Shown: positions 53,775 to 60,458 of the stretch, one piece after another | Numbering within the stretch: the first letter of the stretch is position 1 | Layout of the letters: each line of letters starts with the position of its first letter | Source: Bacteroidales bacterium | GTDB taxonomy: Bacteria; Bacteroidota; Bacteroidia; Bacteroidales; P3 | Direction: 5' to 3' | Length of the DNA: 62,022 nt | NCBI GenBank assembly: GCA_017962545.1 | Contig: JAGCVD010000015.1 | Location: forward strand, 1-62,022 | Made by a program: the position numbers and the translations under genes | Notes under the pieces: generated by a model | The model's input: only the letters and a program-made list of their open reading frames with translations | Told to the model about the DNA's origin: nothing | The model's database searches: none

Positions 53775-54526
53775 AGTTCTTCATCGTCGGGGACTACCAT
53801 CACACTCCCGTCAGGATTGATTTGCATATTGAAATACTCAGCATGCGTAGGCACATAACGCTCAATACTGACAGGACGTGCACGACTGCCGGAGGGGAGG
53901 TCCTTAAGCACAAACTGGTTCAACGTCTCCACCAGACGGCAACGTTGGGCGGTCTCAAGGTCACATCCGTATTTGGCCGCGAAATCCAAGTCCGCCCCAA
54001 GGGGCTTGGGCTTGCCCTTGAAGTCGGAATGCAACATCTTGGTGGCTTTCACCACAGCATGCATCACCTCGCTCCCTGTACGGGCGGAACGCAATGCATA
54101 TTCGACCTCCACGGTCCAGCTGTTGTGCGTGGAACTCCATTTGTTGACGGTAATGAACAGGATGGCGTCGATGCCAAGTTCGGTATAATAGTCGTTGATG
54201 TTTTCATTGCGCAACTGCTTCACGGTACGACTCTCGGTGGCGGCCAGCTGGGCCGATGCCAGAGGCCCCGGCACATAGTAGCCGTTGAACACCAGCGGGT
54301 CCGATGCCGTGAGGAACAACTGTTTGGTGGCGATGTTCACCGAGGCGTTGTAGAGCGAATCCTCAATGGTGCGCACAGCACGACGCTCGGAATGGTCCAC
54401 CAGAGGGGCTATGTATATGGTCGCCGGACGCTCCTGGTAGACTTCGCTGTACTGCGCCATCTTCTTCTCTCCTCTGCAGCTGACAAACAGCAGCGGCAAC
54501 AATACTATCCACAATTTGTTCTTCAT
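53771..54526 (-). CDS. GNA1162/DUF799-type lipoprotein
   Basis: 251 residues. Lipoprotein signal with Cys17 (LLFVSCRG). Body pattern TIYIAPLVDHSERRAVRTIEDSLYNAS...LVFNGYYVPGPLASAQ...GIDAILFITVNKW fits the GNA1162 (DUF799) family, outer-membrane lipoproteins usually made with a CsgG-like and a DUF4810 lipoprotein. The DUF4810-like gene precedes it with a four-base overlap. A CsgG gene is missing. Confidence 0.75.
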   Translation of the reverse strand: MKNKLWIVLLPLLFVSCRGEKKMAQYSEVYQERPATIYIAPLVDHSERRAVRTIEDSLYNASVNIATKQLFLTASDPLVFNGYYVPGPLASAQLAATESRTVKQLRNENINDYYTELGIDAILFITVNKWSSTHNSWTVEVEYALRSARTGSEVMHAVVKATKMLHSDFKGKPKPLGADLDFAAKYGCDLETAQRCRLVETLNQFVLKDLPSGSRARPVSIERYVPTHAEYFNMQINPDGSVMVVPDDEEL

Positions 54527-55494
54527 TCTTCCGTTCCCCCTTTCTGCTGACGTTGGGCTTTGCGCTGAGCCGCTTCTTGTTCTCGTTGCGCCTTCTTTTC
54601 TGCAGCCTCCTGCTCACGTTGCGCTTTTCTCTCGGCAGTCTCTTGCTCACGTCGGCGCTGCTTGTCCAAAGCCTCCTGTTCTTTCTGCTTCTGCTTTTCG
54701 GCGGCAATGCGCTTCTGCTCTTTCTGCTTTTCGGCAGCCTGCTTCTTACGTTCTTTCTGCTTCTGCTTCTCCAGACGCTTCTTCTGCTTGTTGGCTTTGG
54801 CTTTCTCCTTCTCCTTCAACTTCTTGGCCTTCTCTTTCTCCACCTTGGCCTGCTTGCGGGCATCTATCTTGGCCTGCTTGGCGTTGGCCACCGAGTCGGC
54901 ATAGGCTTGTCGGGCTTTCTCTGCGGCCATCTGCTGTTCCGCCAGCAGCTCGCGTTTCTGGTTGGCGGTGAGGCGTATCTCTATGGGAATGGAGTCGACG
55001 GGAGTCTGTTTGCGCAGCCAGGCAGTGTCCGAACTGTCGACGACGGGAGCCACCTGCGGCAACGGCCTGAGTGCCGTCAGCGAGTCGTAGGCCCAACTCA
55101 TCAGTTGCCCTATATCGGCGGTGTCGCCCGATATGGCAAGCGTGTCACCCATCATGTCGGGCAGCAGGTGCTGCTTGATGCGCCACACCATACCGCGGCT
55201 CTCCGGGAAAGCACGCACCTCGGCGTTGAACATACGGCAGGCGGCATCACGGTGGCCCATCAATGCCAGGGTGACACCGTAATCGGCATACATGCCCGGA
55301 TGCAGGGTATCCTCCTTGATGGCGGCATTGATACTCTCGGCATAGGCAACCGCCAACGTGTGCAATCCGCCATAGGTGGCGTTGGTCTGATAGGACAACA
55401 CCTCCTCGCGCGGCATACCCTTGTATTGTCCCGAGCATCCCGCAATGACGGCCGTCAGCGTCATGATGAGCATTGTTCGAATAATCGGCTTCAT
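54523..55494 (-). CDS. DUF4810-like lipoprotein with long charged coiled-coil tail
   Basis: 323 residues. Lipoprotein signal with Cys20 (AVIAGCSGQ). Residues about 60-115 (HPGMYADYGVTLALMGHRDAACRMFNAEVRAFPESR) match the DUF4810 pattern. From about residue 180 the protein is an extreme Lys/Glu/Gln/Ala coiled coil (KEKAKKLKEKEKAKANKQ and similar), which DUF4810 proteins do not usually have. It follows the RNase P RNA gene and begins the run down to yebC. Confidence 0.7.
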   Translation of the reverse strand: MKPIIRTMLIMTLTAVIAGCSGQYKGMPREEVLSYQTNATYGGLHTLAVAYAESINAAIKEDTLHPGMYADYGVTLALMGHRDAACRMFNAEVRAFPESRGMVWRIKQHLLPDMMGDTLAISGDTADIGQLMSWAYDSLTALRPLPQVAPVVDSSDTAWLRKQTPVDSIPIEIRLTANQKRELLAEQQMAAEKARQAYADSVANAKQAKIDARKQAKVEKEKAKKLKEKEKAKANKQKKRLEKQKQKERKKQAAEKQKEQKRIAAEKQKQKEQEALDKQRRREQETAERKAQREQEAAEKKAQREQEAAQRKAQRQQKGGTEE

Positions 55495-55521
55495 ATTCCT
55501 TTCGTCAATAAATTAAAGAAA

Positions 55522-56037
55522 AAAAGCGAAGGTCTGTAAGCCGGGTTCTGTCGTGTTCTATCATTAATCTAGGGCCGCCGTCACCGACGGTCTCAATCAA
55601 CCCACCCTCCAACCTTGGACGGAAGTACTCTCGTCTTTTGAGGGCGAGCCTGCCCTCGGTCGCCCGACCGGCTGGTATACATGGTCTTTCAGCCCATGAG
55701 GCTTGCCATCGTGCCCGTCACCAGAACACGTCGTGGGCTCTTACCCCGCGTTTTCACCCTTACCCATCAAGGGTTATGGGTTATTGGTTATAGGTTACGG
55801 AGGTTGGGCGAAACTGATACATCCACATGTATGCGGCAGTGACTATAACCCATAACCTATAACCAATAACCTTTCACCTCTCGAAAGGCGGTTTCTTTTC
55901 TGTGGCGCTCGCTGTGGCCACACGGTTACCCGTAATGGCCCCTTCCCGTTAGGAAGCATGGTGGCTCGTGCTGCCCGGACTTTCCTCTCAGTCCCCTTTT
56001 ACGGGGCCGAGCGATAGAACGGCCTCCGCTATTTTTC
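55522..56037 (-). ncRNA. rnpB: RNase P RNA, bacterial type A, with heptamer-expanded P12
   Basis: Catalytic RNA that trims the 5' leader of tRNA precursors. P1 pairs AGCGGAGG (56030..56023) with CCTTCGCT (55532..55525). The conserved P4 strands are GAGGAAAGTCCGGGC (55987..55973) and ACAGAACCCGGCTTAC (55551..55536). GGTAAGGGTGAAA and GGTAAGAGCCCAC are also present. Total length is about 516 bases against the usual 350-400; the excess is a hairpin in the P12 position, made of two opposing 4-unit heptamer arms. The 3' end runs into CTTTTTTTC. A TAnnTTTG promoter lies just upstream. Confidence 0.95.
55772..55871. repeat. Opposed heptamer arms in the P12 hairpin of rnpB
   Basis: Plus strand, arm 1 (55772-55799): GGTTATG, GGTTATT, GGTTATA, GGTTACG. 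Arm 2 (55844-55871): TATAACC, CATAACC, TATAACC, AATAACC, the reverse complement of the same unit. Both arms have exactly four units and enclose a 44-base middle part. The best pairing is shifted by one unit. Confidence 0.85.
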
Positions 56038-56043
56038 CGGCGG

Positions 56044-56051
56044 CAAAAATA
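56044..56051 (-). promoter_or_regulatory. -7 element for rnpB
   Basis: TATTTTTG on the minus strand matches TAnnTTTG and lies about 6 bases before the expected RNA 5' end. Confidence 0.6.
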
Positions 56052-56093
56052 CGAAAAAAATACGATATGGCAGAAAAAAGTTGCCCTCGAACC

Positions 56094-56918
56094 CTATCTC
56101 ACCACCGTGACAGTACCCTTCTCTTCGCGCAGATTCCCAGCACTGTCGCGGTATCGGGCCACCCACACATACGTCCCCTGCGGCACCGTGCTGCCGCCCA
56201 TCGTGGCGTCCCAACCGCGGGCAATATCGTCCGTCGAGAAAATCTGACGGCCTCCACGGTTGAAAATAATCAGGTGGAAATGGCTGACGGCACTGGTGGC
56301 CTGAACCTTGAAGACGCGGTTCTCGACATCGTCCGACGAAGGCACGATGACATTCGGCGCCCACAACAGATTCTCATGTTGCGGCGTCACGGAAGCGCTG
56401 CCACCCTCCTTCGTCTCAGCGCGGAAATCGGAGTTGCTCGAAGCGTCAGCCAACTCCGCACCCTGCACTCCCTCCTCCGAACTCACAGCCGCCGCCTCAG
56501 TACCGGTTTCCCGAACCCCCGGGGCAATCACCGTCCTTACTGGCTCCACGGTTTCGACTGCCACCGTCGGCATTGGATCAACAGGACTCTCCTCCACCGC
56601 CGGACTTTCCTCCTTCGTTACCGATTGTTGTACAACAACAGCCACCGTCCTCGTTTCGCCGACAGCCGTCACCGTTGCAACTTCGGCCATCTGGGATGTA
56701 GCCTCGGACAACGTTGATTCCACCCCTGCCACCTCGGTCGATGCGACAGCCCTCGGCCCGACCACCGTCGGCTTCAGCAGCCACACGGCGACGCCGACCA
56801 CCACTGCGGCAGCCAGCGCCGCACCACCCACCCGGGCCCTGCGGCGCAGGCGTACACGGCGTTCAATCTTCCCGAACAGCCCCTCATCGGGCATCACGCG
56901 ATAATCCTTCAAGTCCAT
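56094..56918 (-). CDS. Anti-sigma-like membrane protein with gliding-motility (type B T9SS) C-terminal domain
   Basis: 274 residues. A short basic cytoplasmic end (MDLKDYRVMPDEGLFGKIE then RRVRLRRRARV) leads into one membrane helix (about 30-48), the layout of small Bacteroidota anti-sigma factors. A long Val/Thr/Glu-rich linker spans about 50-180. The end (about 185-274) matches the gliding-motility-associated/CHU_C domain: PNVIVPSSDDVENRVFKV, HLIIFNRGGRQIF, GWDATMGGSTVPQGTYVW, and GTVTVVR as the last residues. It directly follows an ECF sigma gene. That it holds the sigma factor inactive is an inference from context. Confidence 0.8.
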   Translation of the reverse strand: MDLKDYRVMPDEGLFGKIERRVRLRRRARVGGAALAAAVVVGVAVWLLKPTVVGPRAVASTEVAGVESTLSEATSQMAEVATVTAVGETRTVAVVVQQSVTKEESPAVEESPVDPMPTVAVETVEPVRTVIAPGVRETGTEAAAVSSEEGVQGAELADASSNSDFRAETKEGGSASVTPQHENLLWAPNVIVPSSDDVENRVFKVQATSAVSHFHLIIFNRGGRQIFSTDDIARGWDATMGGSTVPQGTYVWVARYRDSAGNLREEKGTVTVVR

Positions 56919-56967
56919 ATCTTAATTCTTAATTCTAAATTCTAAATTTTAATTTTCAATTTTCAAC
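56919..56967 (-). repeat. Heptamer array at the sigma/anti-sigma junction (7 units)
   Basis: Plus strand: ATCTTAA, TTCTTAA, TTCTAAA, TTCTAAA, TTTTAAT, TTTCAAT, TTTCAAC. It encodes the last residues (LKIEN) and stop codon of the sigma factor and forms the whole spacer to the anti-sigma ATG. Confidence 0.8.
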
Positions 56968-57467
56968 TCCTCCCTCAGGCGCCCCTTGGCACGGCAAAGC
57001 AGCGCCCTTACATTGACCTCGGTGCACCTCATCTTCTCGGCGGCCTCCTCGAAAGAGTAGCCCTCCACCTCGACCAGGTTGAAAGCGACGCGCTGTGCCG
57101 GCGTAAGACGGCGCAACGCCTCCGCCACCTCCTCGGTGCCGAAAGGATCCAACGGCTGCTGCACCCCGTCCACACCCTCCTCGTCGATATAGCGGGGACG
57201 CACGCGGCGACGGTAGTAATTCAGACACACATTCACCATCAGCCTGTAAATCCATGCACCCACACGCTCCGCGTCGCGCAGCCGCCCGATGTTTTCAAAG
57301 ACCTTCACGAACCCCTCCTGCAACAGGTCCTGCGCCTCGTCGCGGTCGTGCGCGTAACGCATGCACACACCCATGGCCATGGGGGCAAAAGTGTCGTACA
57401 GCATCCTCTGCGCCCGCCGGTCGTGCCGGCGGCAACCTGCGACAATATGAGCGTAACCTTCGGTCAT
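56949..57467 (-). CDS. ECF-family RNA polymerase sigma factor
   Basis: 172 residues. Region 2 is seen in DEAQDLLQEGFVKVFENIGRLRDAERVGAWIYRLMVN (split), and region 4 in LRRLTPAQRVAFNLVEVEGYSFEEAAEKMRCTEVNVRALLCRAKGRLREEL. It lacks region 3, as expected for ECF factors. The C-terminal residues after LREE are made by a heptamer array. The anti-sigma-like gene starts 30 bases later. In Porphyromonas an ECF factor (SigP) controls type IX secretion genes, a useful comparison. Confidence 0.93.
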   Translation of the reverse strand: MTEGYAHIVAGCRRHDRRAQRMLYDTFAPMAMGVCMRYAHDRDEAQDLLQEGFVKVFENIGRLRDAERVGAWIYRLMVNVCLNYYRRRVRPRYIDEEGVDGVQQPLDPFGTEEVAEALRRLTPAQRVAFNLVEVEGYSFEEAAEKMRCTEVNVRALLCRAKGRLREELKIEN

Positions 57468-57524
57468 TTTTGGTTTACAATATAGATACCCGAAAGAAGA
57501 TCATTGTTGCCGCATTAACATTAT

Positions 57525-58286
57525 TTAACAAGCCTCCGGCCTCACATCCACCACCTCCACACAGCCCTCCCCGACACGGAAAAGCACCTCCCAGCGGTCG
57601 AAAAAAAACGCATAGACACGTTGAGGGTCGTGCTGATAATGCGGACGGGGGTCGTGAGCCAAAGTCTGCACCAGCGCATTGCGCCGTTCCTCGGGGAGCT
57701 GCAGCAGCAAACCATGGTCGTCGACCACACCGAGAGCCGCCGAAGGCGCTTCCTGGGCAAAGCCGCTGCGAGCCTGTGGATGAGCGTCGGCATAGGCGAC
57801 ATAGGGCTTGATGTCGAAAATGGGGGTGCCGTCCACCAGATCGGCGCCGCCGACATAGAGCACAGGCCCCACCCCGGGCTCCTGCGCCACACGCAGCAGC
57901 CTGACACTGGACAGGCCTATGGCGTTGGGTCGGAAAGGACTGCGCGTGGCGAAAACCCCCACCCTCTTGTTGCCGCCCAGACGCGGCGGCCGCACCGTGG
58001 GGCTCCAACCATCAGACTTCAAGACCTCAAGACCACTAGACATCAAATCCTGAGCTCCCCTTGTCTCGCCGTCTCGAAGACTCGAAGACTCGCCGTCTCG
58101 AAGTCCATTCAGGTGAAACTTCCAGATAAGCCAGACATAGTCGAACTCCTCCAAACCGCGTACCGCCTCCGCCACACGGTATTCCGGCTCGAAAACCACA
58201 CGACCCTCACAGTCGACCAGTCCCGCCTGCCGCGGAACGCCGAACTTTTGCCTGAAAGGCGTCTCAATGTGCGCAATCTGTTTCAT
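57525..58286 (-). CDS. trmO: tRNA (t6A37) N6-methyltransferase TrmO
   Basis: 253 residues from ATG 58286, whose ATGA overlaps the aldo/keto reductase stop; an earlier GTG is less likely. TrmO methylates t6A37 in tRNA using S-adenosylmethionine. Family blocks: IETPFRQKFGVPRQAGL, FDYVWLIWKFH, WSPTVRPPRLGGN, VGVFATRSPFRPNAIGLS, and a C-terminal VYAFFFDRWEVLFRV. Residues about 60-92 (between WKFH and WSPTV) are an insertion encoded by two opposed 8-base arrays; other TrmO proteins have only a few residues there. Confidence 0.93.
   Translation of the reverse strand: MKQIAHIETPFRQKFGVPRQAGLVDCEGRVVFEPEYRVAEAVRGLEEFDYVWLIWKFHLNGLRDGESSSLRDGETRGAQDLMSSGLEVLKSDGWSPTVRPPRLGGNKRVGVFATRSPFRPNAIGLSSVRLLRVAQEPGVGPVLYVGGADLVDGTPIFDIKPYVAYADAHPQARSGFAQEAPSAALGVVDDHGLLLQLPEERRNALVQTLAHDPRPHYQHDPQRVYAFFFDRWEVLFRVGEGCVEVVDVRPEAC
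58010..58102. repeat. Opposed octamer arms inside trmO
   Basis: Plus strand, arm 1 (58010-58041): CATCAGAC, TTCAAGAC, CTCAAGAC, CACTAGAC. Arm 2 (58063-58102): GTCTCGCC, GTCTCGAA, GACTCGAA, GACTCGCC, GTCTCGAA. The second arm is the first kind of unit in reverse complement (GTCTyGAA). The units stay free of in-frame stops. Confidence 0.8.
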
Positions 58287-59293
58287 TGGGCCCACACCTT
58301 GTCGAAATCAGCCTTGTTCTTCACCAGCAAACTGGGGATATCCAAACCATAGGGACAGCGTGACTTGCAGAGGTCACAGTGCACACAATCGTCAATCTTG
58401 GCCATCTCCCTGGCCCACTCCTCGGTGACATACACACTGTGGGGAGCCCGCTGCAGGAAGAGACTCATACGGTTGCAGTCCTTAATCTGAATGCCGACAG
58501 TGCAAGGCTGGCAATAGCCGCATCCGCGACAGAAATTGCCGCTCAGTTCGCAACGGTCCTTCTCTATGATGGAGCGCATCTCGTCGGTGAGCACGGGTGG
58601 ATTGTCCTGATACGACAGCCACTCGTCGAGTTCGCTCTCCTTCTGGATACCCCAAATGGGGGCCACCTCGTACTGCGCCAGCCAGGCATAGGCAACGGCG
58701 CTGTGGGTGATGAGCCCGCCGCTGAGGCCTTTCATGCAGATGAAGCCCATATTGTGCTCGCGGCACATCTCCATGATACGCATATCGGCCTCGGTGGCCA
58801 AGTAGCTGAAGGGATACTGCAGGGTCTCGTACAGACCGCTTTCAATAGCCTCGATAGCAACCTTCTGACGATGGTTGGTAATACCGACATGACGCACTTT
58901 CCCTTGTCGCACGGCCTCCTGCATGGCTTCATACAGACCACTTCTGTCACCCGGTTTGGGACAGAAGTCTGGATTATGAAACTGGTAGAGGTCCACATAG
59001 TCGGTCCTCAACAGACGAAGACTCGTCTCAAGGTCTTTCCAGAACCCTTCTGCCGTGGTGGCGCCAGTCTTGGTGCTGATAATCACCTCGCTGCGACGGC
59101 CTTCCAACGCCACTCCCAGTTTCTCCTCGCTATCGGTATAGAAACGGGCGGTGTCGAAATAGTACATGCCGCCATCCAAAGCGCGGCGTATCAACTTCAC
59201 AGCCCCCTCCATCGGGACACGCTGCACGGGCAGAGCCCCGAAACCATTGCGCGGCACAACCAAGCCGCTACGTCCAAGCGTCACTTTCTGCAT
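58283..59293 (-). CDS. Aldo/keto reductase with C-terminal 4Fe-4S motifs
   Basis: 336 residues from ATG 59293. The frame upstream of it lies in the threonine aldolase gene. NADPH-type TIM barrel with the catalytic residues in FDTARFYTDSEEKLG (Asp, Tyr), VIISTKTG (Lys) and YQFHNPDF (His). The C-terminal extension carries cysteine clusters CRGCGYCQPC and CVHCDLCKSRCPYG, typical of ferredoxin-like clusters in Bacteroidota reductases. Substrate unknown. Overlaps trmO by four bases and threonine aldolase by thirteen. Confidence 0.93.
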   Translation of the reverse strand: MQKVTLGRSGLVVPRNGFGALPVQRVPMEGAVKLIRRALDGGMYYFDTARFYTDSEEKLGVALEGRRSEVIISTKTGATTAEGFWKDLETSLRLLRTDYVDLYQFHNPDFCPKPGDRSGLYEAMQEAVRQGKVRHVGITNHRQKVAIEAIESGLYETLQYPFSYLATEADMRIMEMCREHNMGFICMKGLSGGLITHSAVAYAWLAQYEVAPIWGIQKESELDEWLSYQDNPPVLTDEMRSIIEKDRCELSGNFCRGCGYCQPCTVGIQIKDCNRMSLFLQRAPHSVYVTEEWAREMAKIDDCVHCDLCKSRCPYGLDIPSLLVKNKADFDKVWAQ

Positions 59294-60312
59294 AGTTCCT
59301 CTTTTAAAGCATTGACAAAATTGTGTATATCTGCTTCTGTGGTGTCGAAAGAGCACATCCAGCGTACCACATCGGCAGCCTCGTCCCAGTCGTAGAAGAA
59401 ATAACGCTCCTGCAGGCGGTGCCACACAGCTGTGGGCAGCTGCACGAAGACGCTGTTCACCTGTACGGGGTACATTATCTTCACCCCCTCGACTTTCTCC
59501 ACCTCGGCCTTCAACAGCTGCGCCATGCGGTTGCTGTGCTCCGCGTTCCTACGCCACATGCCACTCTCCAGATAGCATTCCATCTGTGCCGCCATGAAGC
59601 GCATTTTGCTCCCCAGTTGGGTCATTTGCTTACGGCGGTATTTCATATCCACATCAAGCAAAGGATTGAGCAGCACACAACTCTCGCCCATTAGCAGGCC
59701 GTTCTTGGTGCCACCGAAACTCAGCGCGTCGACACCCAGGTCGGTGGTCATCTCCTTGAACGTGCATCCCAACGCCACAGCGGCATTAGCTAGACGGGCA
59801 CCATCGATATGCAGGTACATATTGTAACCATGCGCCATGTCGGCCAGCGCCTTGATTTCCTCGAGGGTGTAGAGCGTACCAAGCTCTGTGGGCTGGCTGA
59901 TGCTGATGGCCTTGGGCTGCGAATGATGCTCGAAGCCAAAGCCGTGCAGGCGCATCTTGACCAATTCGGGCGTCAACTTACCATCAGGCGTATCCACTGT
60001 CAATAATCGGCAACCCACCACTCTCTGCGGCGCACCGCATTCATCCACATTGATATGCGCCGTCTCGGCACACACCACCGCCTCGTGCGAGCGGCACATG
60101 GCGTCGATGCTCAGCACATTGGCTCCTGTACCGTTGAACACCAGGTAGATTCTTGCCTGCGACCCGAAGGTCTCCTTTATCAACTCTTCCAGCCGCGCCG
60201 TCACCTCGTCGTCGCCGTAGGCCAGTGCATGGCTGTCGTTGGCTCTTGCCAATGCCTCCAGCACCTCGGGACTGAAGCCCGAATGGTTGTCGCTTCCAAA
60301 ACCTCGTTTCAT
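59281..60312 (-). CDS. Low-specificity L-threonine aldolase family enzyme
   Basis: 343 residues. PLP-dependent cleavage of threonine-type beta-hydroxy amino acids to glycine and an aldehyde. Signature blocks: GSDNHSGFSPEVLEAL, HALAYGDDEVTARLEELIKETFG, LVFNGTGANVLS, LHIDGARLANAAVALG and the cofactor lysine in SFGGTKNG. The gene begins a three-gene run with the aldo/keto reductase and trmO. Confidence 0.93.
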   Translation of the reverse strand: MKRGFGSDNHSGFSPEVLEALARANDSHALAYGDDEVTARLEELIKETFGSQARIYLVFNGTGANVLSIDAMCRSHEAVVCAETAHINVDECGAPQRVVGCRLLTVDTPDGKLTPELVKMRLHGFGFEHHSQPKAISISQPTELGTLYTLEEIKALADMAHGYNMYLHIDGARLANAAVALGCTFKEMTTDLGVDALSFGGTKNGLLMGESCVLLNPLLDVDMKYRRKQMTQLGSKMRFMAAQMECYLESGMWRRNAEHSNRMAQLLKAEVEKVEGVKIMYPVQVNSVFVQLPTAVWHRLQERYFFYDWDEAADVVRWMCSFDTTEADIHNFVNALKEELCRK

Positions 60313-60358
60313 ATAGTAGTCAGTTAGTTAAGAACAAAAATGCGCATATTCGCTTTTG

Positions 60359-60366
60359 CAAATATA
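60359..60366 (-). promoter_or_regulatory. -7 element for the threonine aldolase run
   Basis: TATATTTG on the minus strand matches TAnnTTTG; the leader to the ATG at 60312 is about 42 bases. Confidence 0.55.
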
Positions 60367-60390
60367 CGCATTTTTTATTAATTGGGAAAA

Positions 60391-60429
60391 CCAACTTATT
60401 TGTTGGAAGGATTTTGGATAGTTATCCAA
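60391..60429. other. Two small palindromes downstream of clpB
   Basis: CCAACTTATTTGTTGG (60391-60406) and TTGGATAGTTATCCAA (60414-60429) lie between clpB and the threonine aldolase promoter. They may mark the end of clpB transcription, but there is no long T tract. Confidence 0.3.
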
Positions 60430-60458
60430 GACCCTGCTTGGGCTCGGCAAAACAAAAG

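Noticed and set aside
54553-55539. Hydrophobic Leu/Phe-rich frame on the plus strand over the DUF4810-like gene
   Set aside because: It is the complement of the Lys/Glu/Gln-rich coil; no signal, spacing or family support.
55772-55871. CRISPR-like array within rnpB
   Set aside because: Units are only 7 bases with no spacers, and the region is inside a well defined RNase P RNA.
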